Source: JALYZC01 sp963725645
GTDB taxonomy: Bacteria > Actinomycetota > Thermoleophilia > Solirubrobacterales > Solirubrobacteraceae
Reading direction: 5' to 3'
NCBI GenBank assembly: GCA_963725645.1
Contig: CAVRZD010000006.1
Coordinates: 620,001-684,000, forward strand
DNA: 64,000 nt
The position numbers and the translations under genes are program-made. This document shows positions 35,279 through 44,829 of this stretch, in pieces. Positions within the stretch are counted from its first letter, which is position 1; every line of letters starts with the position of its first letter. The notes beneath the pieces are model-generated. The model saw only the letters and a program-made list of their open reading frames with translations. It was not told the DNA's origin and searched no databases.

Positions 35279-36446
35279 CGCTCGAGGCCCTCCTCGATGG
35301 CCGCGACCACGCGGTCCTGGTCATCGGCGCTCAGGTGGGGATACAGCGGGATCGTGAGCTCACGGGCCGCGACGTGCTCGGTCCGCGGCAGCGACACCTC
35401 GCCAAAGCGTTCGCGGTAGACGGTGAACTGGTGGACCGCGGGGTAGAAGAGGCTCGTCTGAATGCCGCGTTCGTCCCGGAGGAAATCGCGCAGCACATCG
35501 CGGCGCTCGGCGTCCACGGTCAAGATCGGCATCACGTAGCACGACGAGTCCGCGACGTCCGTCGTCGCGGAACGGCACGGTGATACCGGGCACGTCGGCT
35601 GAATCGGCTCCGGTAGCGCCCGGACCAGCTCGCGGCGACGGCCGATGTCCTCCTCCAGACGTCGGAGCCGCGACAGCAGGAGCGCGGACCGCGGCTCGTC
35701 GATGCGGTAGTTGAAGCCGAGGCCGACCACGTCGTAGGTGTCGGTGCGCCGGCGGTGGCGGTCCCACGTTCCCGACGTCATCGCGTGGGAGCGCAGCGAG
35801 TCGCGCCCGACGCGGCGACGTCGTCGCTGTCGGTGGCGAGCAGCCCGCCCTCGCCGACCGAGAGGATCTTGTTCGAGAAGAAGCGAGAACGCGCCGGCCA
35901 GTCCCGAAGGTGCCGAGCTTGCTTCCCCGCCCAGCGCGGCACTCGGGGCGTGCGCGACAGTCCTCGATCAGCGCCAGGCCGTACCGGTCGCAGACTGCGG
36001 CAAGCTCGTCGACCGGTGCGGGGTAGCCGGCGAAGTGCACGCCGCCGACCGCCTTCGTCCGCGTCGTGATCCGTGCCTCGACATCGGCCGGGTCGAGGCT
36101 CGAGGTCATGCTGGCCGAGGATGTCGGCGAACACCGGGGTGCCGCCGCAGTAGATCGACGGCGCGGCCGTTGCCGCGAACGTGCAGCGACGGCACGATCA
36201 CCTCGTCGCCGGGACCGACCCCGGCGCGAGATAGGCCAGGTGGAGGGCCGCGGTGCAGCTTGAGACCGCCACCGCGTGTTGTGCGCCGAGTTGCGCGGCG
36301 AAGGCGTCCTCGAACTCGGCCGTGCGCGGGCCCATCGTCAGCCAGCCGCGAGCGCAGGGTTTCGGCCACTGCCTCGAGGTCCTCCGGCTCCAGCCGGAGA
36401 TCGAAGAGTGGGATTTCAGGGAACGTTCCGGTAGCGGGACGGTCAA
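35275..36446 (-). CDS. DegT/DnrJ/EryC1 sugar aminotransferase, several frameshifts
   Basis: The likely TTG start at 36446 overlaps the epimerase stop (TTGA), as in the next gene. With shifts repaired (near 36425, 36355, 36230, 36170, 36110, 35945, 35880, 35820 and 35585) it reads PEIPLFDLRLEPEDLEAVAETLR, GWLTMGPRTAEFEDAFAAQLG, QHAVAVSSCTAALHLAYL, VHFAGYPAPVDELAAVCDRYG, LALIEDC, FFSNKILSVGEGGLLA (PLP lysine) and YDVVGLGFNYRIDEPRSALLL. Same family as its downstream neighbour but clearly different in sequence, so each may aminate a different keto-sugar. The shift positions are estimates. Confidence 0.75.
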
Positions 36447-37408
36447 AGGGATCGGGCGAACGAGCGCCCGCGCGAGCGCCGGTCGATGATCTCGGCGATG
36501 CCGTCGGGAACGGTCATGCGCGTCTCGAAGCCGAGCACGGAGCGAATCTTGTCGAAGCTGACCTTGTAGTCGCGGGGATCCTCGTCGCGGTGGACGTACG
36601 TCGACCGTTGCCCGTGTCGATCTGGCTGCGATCTCCTCGACCAGGTCGAGCTTGCGGTAGTTCTCGCCCGAGCGCCCGGCGTTGAACACCTCGCCGGCGA
36701 CCTTGCTCATCGGGTGCGTCGAGCACCGTGCGGATGGCGCGGGCGGCGTCGCGCACGTGGATGTAGGGCCGCCAGAACTGCTCGCCGAAGACCTCGAGCT
36801 CGCGGTCGGCCCACAGGTCGCGGGTGAACTCGTTGACGGTGAGATCGAAGCGCATCCGCGGCGCGACGCCGTAGACGGTCGCGAAGCGCAGGCAGGTGTG
36901 GCTCAGGCCGTCCGTGGCCGCTGGCAGCAGCGCGCTGCTCGATCCCGACCTTCTGCTCGGCGTAGAGCGACACCGGGCGCGAGCTCGCCCTCCTCGGTGA
37001 TCGGCACCGTCGGGTCCGCCATGCGGCCGTAGTTCGAGCAGGTCGATGCGAACACGAGCCGCTCGCACCCCGCGCCTGGGCAACGTCGCGCGACGAGCGC
37101 CTCGGTGCCGTCGACGTTGACCTCGTGGGAGAGCTCGGGATCAAGCGCGCAGGCCGGATCGCCGACGATCGCCGCAAGGTGCACGACCTCGTCGGCTCCG
37201 TTCAGCGCCGTCGCGCGCGTGCCTCCGGGTCGCGGATGTCGCCGCGGATCAGCTCGACGCCGTCACGCTCCAGGGTCGCCGCGATGTCCTCCTGGCCGTG
37301 AAGGAGCGCGTCGAGCACCCGAACGGTCCTCCCGGACGCGCGAAGCTCGTCCACCGCGAGAGCTCCGATGTACCCGGCGCCGCCGGTGACAAGGGTTGTC
37401 GGGGACAT
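36443..37408 (-). CDS. NAD-dependent nucleotide-sugar epimerase/dehydratase (extended SDR), frameshifted
   Basis: The product opens TTLVTGGAGYIGALAVDELRASG, the G-x2-G-x2-G NAD loop. ELIRGDIRDPE, EVVHLAAIVGDPACAL, VFASTCSNYG and SLYAEQKVG (the catalytic Tyr-x3-Lys) follow in changing frames (shifts near 37205, 37090, 36975, 36930, 36710, 36630 and 36600). SHTCLRFATVYGVAPRMRFDLTVNEF and FWRPYIHVRDAARAI are typical of the UDP-glucose 4-epimerase and dTDP-sugar epimerase group. It ends RRSRGRSFARSL, with the stop overlapping the aminotransferase start. It would supply a modified, possibly keto, sugar nucleotide to the aminotransferases. Confidence 0.77.
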
Positions 37409-37443
37409 TCAGCAGTTGCCGCCGCTGACGAACACTTCGCCGG

Positions 37444-39018
37444 TCATCCGCCGATCCTCGCCTCGCGTCGGCGCCGGAGCAGCCCGGTACGGCGGCCGTC
37501 CACCGCGCCGGGAATCAGCTCCCCGCGGGAGCTCGACCCGTAGTACTCGTAGGTGTGCGTGTCCCGCAGACCGGTGACGGCGAGGCCCAACGGCGCCACG
37601 CGGTGCCGGTCGAGCACGGCGCGCGTGCGGCGTATCTGGTCGCGCTTCGTGAAATACGTGCGGGCGACGATGAGGCAGCTGTCGATCTCGGGCCGGTCCA
37701 GCAGGATCTGTGCGTCCGCGACCGGTAGCAATGGGGGAGCGTCCACGATCACGAGCTCGGCCGTCTCGGTTAGGTCGCGGAGGACGACGCCCATCGAGGC
37801 ACTGCGCAGGATCTCCGCCGAGCTGGGCGGTAGGGGCCCGCTGGGGAGTACGCCGAGGTTGGGGATGCCGAGCACGTCGTACTGAATGTGTTCGCGAGCC
37901 GAGCCTCCTCCGATCACGGCGTTCGTGAGGCCGCCGACCGATTGCTCGATCGGGAAGTGCTCATGGAAGCTCGGGCGGCGCAGGTCGCCCTCCACGAGGA
38001 CGACCTGCTCGCCTGAGAGCGCCGCGGCGCGCGCGAGGTTGACTGCGACGGTCGTCTTACCCTCTCCGAGGACGGAGCTGGTCACGAGCAGCATGCGTAC
38101 CTCGCGGTCCACGGCGGCGAACGCAAGGCTCGAGCGGAGAATCCGGTAGGGCTCGAACGCCGGCCCTCGCGTCTGCGGGGTCCGTGCGCGGAACGATGCC
38201 TGCGGAATGTTGACGAGGCTCCGCAGGCCGTAGAGCCGCTCGAACTCCTCCGGGGTCTTCACCCGGCGGTCGATGTAGTCGAGCAGGAATGCGAGTGCGG
38301 TGCCGAGGCCGAGCCCAAGCAGGAGGCCGATCAGGAGGTCCCGCTTGGGCTTCGGTGCGGCTGGGCTGCCGGGAACGCTCGCCCGCTGCACGACCTCCGC
38401 GTTGCCCGTCTGCACGGCCTCCAGCGTGGTGAGCTTCTGAAGGGCGGCCTGCAGTTGCGTGCGGTCGGCCGTGTCCTCGGGCGCCAGCGACGCGAGGCGC
38501 TGCCGCAGCAACTGCTCGCCCTGCAGGATGTTCTGGCGATCGGCGTTCCGGCGGAACGCCACGTACTGCGTGGCGAACGCGTTGGCAAGGCCGGCCGCTT
38601 GGACCGGGGTGGTGTCGCGGGCCGTCACGTCAATGACGTCGGCGTTCTGCTCGGACGCGACCTTCACCTTCCCGGCCAGCGTCGAGGGCGAATCTCCGGT
38701 TCTCAGCGACTGTTTGACCGCTCGCGCGACCTCGCCCGACGTGACGAGGAGGATGTCAGTGGTCGTGTCGCGCTGCGGATCGATGGAGCTGGGAAAGACG
38801 TCGGTCCCCACGACCGCGGTGCTCAGCGACGATTTACGGAGGAGCAGCTTGGCCGTCGCTTCGTATTGCTTGGTCGCGGTCAGCGCCTGGCCGAGCGCCG
38901 CGCCGCCACAGATGACCGTGGCCAGCAGGATCACCCACCAGCGCTCACCGACAATGCGGCGGGCATTGTGGAATGCGGACGATTGCTCGTCGGCGAGTGC
39001 GTCGACCTCGGAGCTCAT
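37444..39018 (-). CDS. Wzc-like chain-length regulator / BY-kinase
   Basis: ATG 39018 overlaps the previous stop (ATGA). Residues 25-45 (WWVILLATVICGGAALGQAL) and about 245-265 (LLIGLLLGLGLGTALAFLLDY) are the two membrane segments around an extracellular Wzz-like domain with coiled coil. The cytoplasmic kinase has Walker A SSVLGEGKTT, A' VVLVEGDLRRP and Walker B LVIVDAPPLLP. The tail has few tyrosines (HTYEYYGSS), fewer than proteobacterial Wzc. 524 residues. It should control polymer length and export and autophosphorylate on tyrosine. The frame is intact. Confidence 0.88.
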   Translation of the reverse strand: MSSEVDALADEQSSAFHNARRIVGERWWVILLATVICGGAALGQALTATKQYEATAKLLLRKSSLSTAVVGTDVFPSSIDPQRDTTTDILLVTSGEVARAVKQSLRTGDSPSTLAGKVKVASEQNADVIDVTARDTTPVQAAGLANAFATQYVAFRRNADRQNILQGEQLLRQRLASLAPEDTADRTQLQAALQKLTTLEAVQTGNAEVVQRASVPGSPAAPKPKRDLLIGLLLGLGLGTALAFLLDYIDRRVKTPEEFERLYGLRSLVNIPQASFRARTPQTRGPAFEPYRILRSSLAFAAVDREVRMLLVTSSVLGEGKTTVAVNLARAAALSGEQVVLVEGDLRRPSFHEHFPIEQSVGGLTNAVIGGGSAREHIQYDVLGIPNLGVLPSGPLPPSSAEILRSASMGVVLRDLTETAELVIVDAPPLLPVADAQILLDRPEIDSCLIVARTYFTKRDQIRRTRAVLDRHRVAPLGLAVTGLRDTHTYEYYGSSSRGELIPGAVDGRRTGLLRRRREARIGG

Positions 39019-39379
39019 CCCTCGCCCGTTCTCTCGCCGACGCCTCGCGGTAGCTCGATCATCCCGCCTCTGACGTGATCCGGCGAAGACTGGCGCGCTA
39101 GGGCTTGGACCGCCACCGCAACCCTCGGCCCGTCGTAAAGCAGCCCGGTATCTCGATCGAGCGCGAAATCGCGAAGCTGGGTGTGGGGGCCGAGCACGAG
39201 GCGGCAGTCGTCTGGGTTCCGCAGTCGGGCGCGCAGAGGCGCTACGTCGACCGAAGGAAGAACCACCAGGGCATTGAGCCGATGATACTGCTCGATTCGG
39301 GCGGCTACGAACCACCGTTTGCGATCAGCAGATCCGGGTTCTGAGCGGCGGTGAAGTCTCCGTCGGACTCGGTGATCAC
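39015..39379 (-). CDS. Small conserved-looking hypothetical protein, one frameshift
   Basis: A GTG at 39379 overlaps the upstream stop (GTGA) and opens ITESDGDFTAAQNPDLLIA. In that frame a TAG follows soon after, but one base shift near 39325 continues KRWFVAARIEQYHRLNALVV, LPSVDVAPLRARLRNPDDCRL and VLGPHTQLRDFALDRDTGLL to a TGA overlapping the Wzc start. Overlaps at both ends and the coding-like composition argue that this 357-bp interval holds a real gene of about 120 residues. I do not recognise the family and see no membrane segment. Confidence 0.5.
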
Positions 39380-41313
39380 GTCGTGCCGGCGAGGGGCTCC
39401 AATCGGTCGAGAACCTCGGTCATGCCGGCGACGAAGCGCTCGAGGCCGAACCGGCGTGCGTTGTCACGAACGGCTGCCTCGTCGAACTCACGGCGCTCGA
39501 AGTCAAGGATGGCGGCCGCCAAGCCGTCGACGCTGGGATCAGCGTAGAGGAGCCCGGTCTCGCCATCGATCACCGAATCGCGCACGCCACCGACTCCGTA
39601 CGCGATCACAGGCACGCCCGCCGCCTGTGCTTCGACGGGCACGATGCCGAAATCCTCCTGGCCTGGGAACAGCAGTGCGCGGGCGCCCGAGAGCAAACCG
39701 GGGATCGCCTCGTCGTCAACGTGGCCGAGCAGTTCGGTGTGGGCGCCCGCGAGCGCGCGCACGGACGGCATCGCACGCCCGGCCCCCGCGACCTTCAGTG
39801 GGCGGCCGAGCCGCTCGCACGCCGCCACCGCAACGTCGGCGCGTTTGTACGGGACGAGCCGGCCGAGGACGAGATAGTAGTCCCGAACGTCCCGTGGCCG
39901 CTCGAGCAGCGGGCCCACGTCGACCGGCGGATGAACCACGTAAGCATCTCGCCGGTAGTACTTCTCGATCCGGGCGGCCACGTGCGAGGAGTTGGCCACA
40001 AACGCGTCCGGGCGTTCGGCTCCGGCGAGATCGTCTCGGCGCAGCCGCCCGGCGATCACCGGCATCGCGACTCGCGCGAGCGGGCCGATCGCCTCGTCGC
40101 GTAGGAACTCGGGCTCCCACGCGTAGCGCATGGGGGTGTGGCAGTAGCAGACGTGGAGCGTCTCGGGCGTCGTCAGCACGTTCTTGGCGCAGGCATGGTT
40201 GCTGGACAGGACAAGGTCGAAGCCGCTGAGGTCGAAGGACTCGAAGGCTGTGTTCATCAGCGGTAGCAGACGCGGATAGATCGAGCGCGCGCCAGGAATT
40301 CGATCGAGGAACGAGGTGTGGACAGGGCGACTCGCGAGCAGCTCGGGCCACGGCTCGGGGTCGTAGATCGACGTGTAGACCGTCGCCTGCGGGAATAGGC
40401 CGAGCAGTGCCAGCACGACCTTCTCCGAGCCGCCGGGGAGCGTCAGCCATTCGTGCACGACGGCGATTTTTGGAAACCTCGACGAGAGCGTGCTGCCCAC
40501 TTCGTCTTCCGAGGGTGCGCGGGGCCGCGGCTCCGTCCGCGGCAGCGGCGCGTTCCGTCGAAGCAGCCGGTTCGTCTGGTTCACGTAGCTGTGGTGGTAC
40601 CGGTCTGGATGGAGATCGGCGGGGTCGTTGGTCTCGAAGTAGATGCATCCGATGCGCTCGAGCAGCTCGGGCCGGATGGCCGCGACGAGGTCGGTCTCGA
40701 GCCCCTCGACGTCGATCTTGAGCAGGTCGATCCCAGCCTCCTGCGCCAGTATCCGCTCCAGCGCGGCGTTGATCTCGTGCGTCGTGACCCTGATGCTGCG
40801 TTCAGTGGCGATGCCGATGCCGCCGTAGCGCCCCGTCTCCTCGACGCCGAACTCGGCGGTCCCAGCCTCGAGTGCAACCGCGGCCTGCTCGATCTCCCAA
40901 CGCGGGCGGAAGGCAGCGAGATTATGGGCGAGGCGCTCGCAGTTGCGAGGATCGGGCTCGAACAGGTAGCAGCGAGAAGTGGCGTTGCGGGTGAGGAAGT
41001 ACAGAGCGCTGATCCCGATGTTCGACCCGATGTCGACGACGACCCCGACGTCGTCGCTCGCCCCGTAGTCGAGCCGGCAGAACACCTCGACGAGCGTGGA
41101 AACGTCGTGGCTGGAGTGCAGGGTGGGGGCGACGACGCCGAGTGGCGTACGGACGGCGCCGCGGTAGGGGTAGTCCCCTTGGGCGGTGAGGTAGCGTCGC
41201 AGGACGTCAGGGAACCGGGGACACAGGCGCGCCATGTTGGCCAGCGCGCGATAGTGGCCTGGTTGAACCGGTGCCCGCACCACCGCAGCGCGGGAACGGT
41301 TCCCGACGTTCAA
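39376..41313 (-). CDS. FkbM methyltransferase fused to GT4 glycosyltransferase
   Basis: A TTG at 41313 opens NVGNRSRAAVVRAPVQPGHY. Residues about 60-250 are an FkbM domain: VVDIGSNIGISALYFLTRNA (SAM loop), CYLFEPDPRNCERL, DLLKIDVEGLETDLVAAI (K-I-D-V-E-G signature). Residues about 275-645 are GT4: KIAVVHEWLTLPGGSEKVVLA, HVCYCHTPMRYAWEP, YYLVLGRLVPYKRADVAVAA, LLFPGQEDFGIVPVEAQAAG (donor E-x7-E). No stop separates them; a GTG at the GT domain start (VGSTLSS) leaves open two genes with a stop lost to sequence error. It would glycosylate and O-methylate the repeat unit. First gene of the minus-strand operon. Confidence 0.8.
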   Translation of the reverse strand: MNVGNRSRAAVVRAPVQPGHYRALANMARLCPRFPDVLRRYLTAQGDYPYRGAVRTPLGVVAPTLHSSHDVSTLVEVFCRLDYGASDDVGVVVDIGSNIGISALYFLTRNATSRCYLFEPDPRNCERLAHNLAAFRPRWEIEQAAVALEAGTAEFGVEETGRYGGIGIATERSIRVTTHEINAALERILAQEAGIDLLKIDVEGLETDLVAAIRPELLERIGCIYFETNDPADLHPDRYHHSYVNQTNRLLRRNAPLPRTEPRPRAPSEDEVGSTLSSRFPKIAVVHEWLTLPGGSEKVVLALLGLFPQATVYTSIYDPEPWPELLASRPVHTSFLDRIPGARSIYPRLLPLMNTAFESFDLSGFDLVLSSNHACAKNVLTTPETLHVCYCHTPMRYAWEPEFLRDEAIGPLARVAMPVIAGRLRRDDLAGAERPDAFVANSSHVAARIEKYYRRDAYVVHPPVDVGPLLERPRDVRDYYLVLGRLVPYKRADVAVAACERLGRPLKVAGAGRAMPSVRALAGAHTELLGHVDDEAIPGLLSGARALLFPGQEDFGIVPVEAQAAGVPVIAYGVGGVRDSVIDGETGLLYADPSVDGLAAAILDFERREFDEAAVRDNARRFGLERFVAGMTEVLDRLEPLAGTT

Positions 41314-41363
41314 GCGCCCACCCGCTGTGCCGCGGGGGCAGGTGCGAAGATCATCAGCAGCGC

Positions 41364-42742
41364 ATGATATTCCGCCAGCTTCTGCACGAGGATCTCGGCT
41401 GCGCCTCCTACGTCGTCGGCGACGAGGACGCGGGCGTCGCCGCGGTCGTCGACCCGCGCCTGGAGATCGACGAGTACCTCGCCCTCGCCCGCTATCTGGA
41501 CGTGCGCATCGAGCACGTGCTCGAGACCCACACCCACGCCGACCACGTCTCCGGCCACGGCCGGCTGGCCGCCGCGACCGGCGCCACGATCCACATCCAC
41601 CGGCTCGCGGCGCCGGAGTACGACCACGAGCCGTTCGACGACGGCTGGACGCTCGAGCTGGGCCGGTGCACGTCCGCGCCGTCCACGCCCCGGGCCACCG
41701 GCCCGAGCACTCGGCCTTCCTCGTGATCGACAGCGAGCGCGCGCCCGAGCCGTGGGCGGTGCTGACGGGCGACTCGCTGTTCGTCGGCGACATCGCCCGT
41801 CCCGACCTCGCCGTCGAGAAGGAGGAGGGCGCGCGCGAGATGTACCACTCGCTGCACGAGCGGCTGCTGTCGCTGGGGGACGAGACCGAGGTCTGGCCCG
41901 GCCACGTCGGCGGCTCGCTCTGCGGCGGCCCGGCGATGGACATGAAGGTGTCCTCGACGGTCGGCTTCGAGCGCCGCCACAGCCCGCTGCTCCAGGAGGC
42001 GGACGAGGACGGGTTCGTGACCGCCGCGCTGGCCGCACTGCGCCCGCAGCCGCCGAACTTCCGCCGCATCGTCGAGCTCAACCGCGGGCCGCTCGACACG
42101 GGCACGACCGAGCTCCTGCCGCTCAGCCCGCGCCAGATTGAGCAGCGCCGGGATCGCGGCGCGCTCGTGGTGGACGTGCGCACGGACCTCCAGTTCGACG
42201 AGGCGCACGTCGACGGCTCGGTGTGCGTCACCGCGCTGCACGGGGGCTTCGGCACGAAGCTCGCCTGGCTCGCCGAGCCCGACCAGGAGGTGGTGCTGGT
42301 CGGGCGCGACGACGCCGACGCCCATCTCGCCGCCGGCCTCGCCGCCGCGGTCGGTGTGCGCACGGTGAGCGGCTATCTCGCCGGCGGGATGACGAGCTGG
42401 CGGCTCGAGGGCCGGGACGTCCGGCGGGTCGAGCGCATCGACGTGCCCGGCCTGCACGAGCGCACGCAGAGCGATCCCGGCCTCCAGGTCCTCGACGTGC
42501 GCGAGGCGGACGAGTGGCACGAGGGTCACATCCCCGGCGCTACCCACACCGCCTATCACGACCTCCACGCGCTGCCGGCGGCGCTGGACCCGGCCCGGGC
42601 GATCGCCGTGATCTGCGCGTCCGGGCAGCGCAGCGCCGTCGCCGCCGGGCTGGTCCAGCGCCTGGGGGTGGAGACCGTGCTGCACGTGGCCGGCGGGGGC
42701 ATGCCGGCGTGGCGGCAGGCCGGCTACCCGATCGAGTCTTGA
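41364..42742 (+). CDS. Metallo-beta-lactamase-fold persulfide-dioxygenase-like protein with two rhodanese domains (one frameshift)
   Basis: ATG 41364 opens IFRQLLHEDLGCASYVVGDE. HVLETHTHADHVSGHGRLA is the metal-binding H-x-H-x-D-H of the glyoxalase II/ETHE1 group. A missing G near 41666 (CCGGTGCAC for CCGGGTGCAC) shifts the frame; repaired, it reads VHAPGHRPEHSAFLVID, LTGDSLFVGDIARPDL and VWPGHVGGSLCG. Two rhodanese domains follow: the first (VVDVRTDLQFDEAHVDGS) lacks the Cys; the second has VICASGQRSAVAAG with Cys in the active loop. It would oxidise glutathione or mycothiol-type persulfides and move sulfane sulfur. It lies 50 bp from the divergent FkbM-GT4 gene. Confidence 0.85.
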
Positions 42743-44796
42743 CGGAGCGCGCCGTCTCCGACCGGATCGCGAAGGCCGCGCCTGTCGCGCTGCCCCCGCT
42801 CCTCGGCGTGGTGGTCCTGCTCGTCATGGTCTCGCTCGGTGAGAGCTCCGCCGGTGGGCGGTCGTTCCTGCGGAACGCCGGGTTCACGAGCCTCACCTGG
42901 TACCCGTGCGCGCTGTTCCTGATCGCCCTCGTGGCCCTCGTCGCCTACGTGGCCCCGATCCGGCTGCGCGACGTGCCGCGACCGGTCTTGTTGGCGGCCG
43001 CCCTGCTGGCCGCATTCACCGCCTGGAGCTTCCTTTCGATCCTGTGGTCCGACGCTCAAGGCGAGGCGTGGGACGGGGCCAACCGGACGCTGCTCTACCT
43101 CATCGTGTTCTGCCTGTTCGCCCTGTGGTCCCAGCGCGAGGGGACGGCGACCGTGGTGCTCGTGACCTGGACACTCGCGATGACGGTGTTCGCCGCCGTC
43201 GTGCTGCTGCGACTGGGCGCCGGAGCTTCGGAGGCGAAGGCGTTCCTGGGGGACCGCCTGGGCGATCCGGCCGGCTATCCGAACGCCGCCGCGGCGACGT
43301 TCTTCATGCCGGTGTGGCCGGCGATCGTGCTGGCGGGCCGCCGCGAGGTCGCGTGGTGGCTGCGGGGAGTCCTGGCGGGAAGCGCGGTCGTGCTCTGCGG
43401 CGCCGTGCTGCTGACGCAGAGTCGCGGGGCCGTGTACTCGCTGCCGATCGTGCTCCTGTTGCTGTTCGTGCTCGTGCCCGATCGGGCGCGGACGTTCGGC
43501 GCGCTGGTCCCGATCGCAGCTGCGGTCGGGCTCCTCACGCCGCGGCTGCTCGACATCGGCGACAAGCTCAACACCGACCGCGGGGCCGGCGCCGACGCCG
43601 TCGGCCCGGTCCTGCTCGCCGCCGGAGCGGTGGCCGTTCTGTGGGCGGCGATCGCGCTGGTGGACCGCCGCGCGCCGCTGACGAACGGCGCCCGCCGAAC
43701 TGGCCGCCGCGTCGTCGGGGCGGTCGGCGTCGCCTGCGCCGTGGCCCTGCTGCTCGGTGGCCTTGTCGCGGTCGGGGACCCGGCCGCGCGGGCCCAGCGC
43801 GAGTGGAAGTCGTTCAAAGGCGGCTACAAGTCGAGGGCGCCCGGCGAGTCGCGCCTGACCCAGGGACTCGGCAGCAACCGCTACGACTTCTACCGGGTCG
43901 CGCTCGATGGGTTCACCACGCACCCGTGGGTCGGGATGGGGGCCGACAACTTCGGCCAGTACTACCTGATCGGGCGCCGCAGCGACGAGACCCCGCGCTA
44001 CCCGCACTCGCTCGAGCTGCGCACTCTGTCGCAGACCGGGGTGGTGGGCGCGTTGCTCCTGGTCGCCGCGATCGGCGCCGCGCTCGTCGGGGCGGTGGCG
44101 GCGATGCGGCGCGGCGCCGGCCGGCTCGCGGGCGCCGCCGCCGGTGGCGCGACCCTGGTCTTCCTGTACTGGCTGGTGCACGGGTCGTTCGACTGGTTCT
44201 GGGAGTTCGCGTCGCTCGGAGGCGCAGCGTTCGCAATGCTCGGGCTCGCCTGCGCGCTGCTGCCGCGACGCGAGGCGGCCGCCGCCGGCGACGACGCGAC
44301 GCGGCCGCGGCTGCCGCGGTGGGCGACGCGCGCGCTCGTCGCGGTCGCCGCGCTCGTGGCTGCGATCTCGGTTGTCCTGCCCTGGCTGGCCGAGCGTGAC
44401 GTGCGCGCCGCCGCGACCGAATGGCCGCGCGATACGCGCGCGGCGTTCGACCGCCTCGACCGGGCGGCGGAGCTCAACCCGCTCTCGGATCGCCCGTCGC
44501 TGATCGCGGGGAGCATCGCCCTGCGGATCGGCGACCTCAACCACGCGCGGCACGCGTTCCTCGCCGCGCTGGAGCGCAACCCGCGCGGCGAGTACGCGGT
44601 CTTCGAGCTGGGTCTGATCGCCTCGGAGCAGGGGGATTCGGCGGCCGGCCAGCGCTACTTCAGGCAGGCGCTCGCGCGCAATCCGCACGACGCGCTCGCC
44701 CGCGAGGCGCTCGATCGCCTCAGCCGCGGGAAGCCGCTGAGCATCGATGAGGCGAACCAGCAGATCCTCCGGGGCGCGCGCAAGCTCTCGCGGTGA
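42739..44796 (+). CDS. O-antigen ligase/polymerase-like membrane protein with TPR-like tail
   Basis: A TTG at 42739 overlaps the previous stop (TTGA). Residues 1-560 contain about 12 hydrophobic segments and the Wzy_C loop: GSNRYDFYRVALDGFTTHPW, VGMGADNFGQYYLIGR, PHSLELRTLSQTGVVG. SLGDRLGDPAGYPNAAAATF is an earlier conserved loop. Residues 590-685 form two or three TPR-like helix pairs (FDRLDRAAELNPLSDRP, HARHAFLAALERNPRGEYA, GQRYFRQALARNPHDALA). This fusion resembles PglL-like or Wzy proteins with TPR tails. It is the second family member in the window. An intact frame contrasts with its frameshifted neighbour. Confidence 0.83.
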   Translation: MTERAVSDRIAKAAPVALPPLLGVVVLLVMVSLGESSAGGRSFLRNAGFTSLTWYPCALFLIALVALVAYVAPIRLRDVPRPVLLAAALLAAFTAWSFLSILWSDAQGEAWDGANRTLLYLIVFCLFALWSQREGTATVVLVTWTLAMTVFAAVVLLRLGAGASEAKAFLGDRLGDPAGYPNAAAATFFMPVWPAIVLAGRREVAWWLRGVLAGSAVVLCGAVLLTQSRGAVYSLPIVLLLLFVLVPDRARTFGALVPIAAAVGLLTPRLLDIGDKLNTDRGAGADAVGPVLLAAGAVAVLWAAIALVDRRAPLTNGARRTGRRVVGAVGVACAVALLLGGLVAVGDPAARAQREWKSFKGGYKSRAPGESRLTQGLGSNRYDFYRVALDGFTTHPWVGMGADNFGQYYLIGRRSDETPRYPHSLELRTLSQTGVVGALLLVAAIGAALVGAVAAMRRGAGRLAGAAAGGATLVFLYWLVHGSFDWFWEFASLGGAAFAMLGLACALLPRREAAAAGDDATRPRLPRWATRALVAVAALVAAISVVLPWLAERDVRAAATEWPRDTRAAFDRLDRAAELNPLSDRPSLIAGSIALRIGDLNHARHAFLAALERNPRGEYAVFELGLIASEQGDSAAGQRYFRQALARNPHDALAREALDRLSRGKPLSIDEANQQILRGARKLSR

Positions 44797-44815
44797 TCTC
44801 GTGCGCTGACACGTG

Positions 44816-44829
44816 CCGTGGCAATTGCC
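44816..44829. promoter_or_regulatory. 14-bp perfect palindrome GTGGCAATTGCCAC
   Basis: GTGGCAATTGCCAC lies in the gap between the polymerase-like gene and the LPFSG protein, about 45 bp before the most plausible coding start at 44861. Its length and symmetry suit a dimeric helix-turn-helix regulator, and its place fits the promoter of the small surface protein. No regulator gene is adjacent. Confidence 0.4.
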
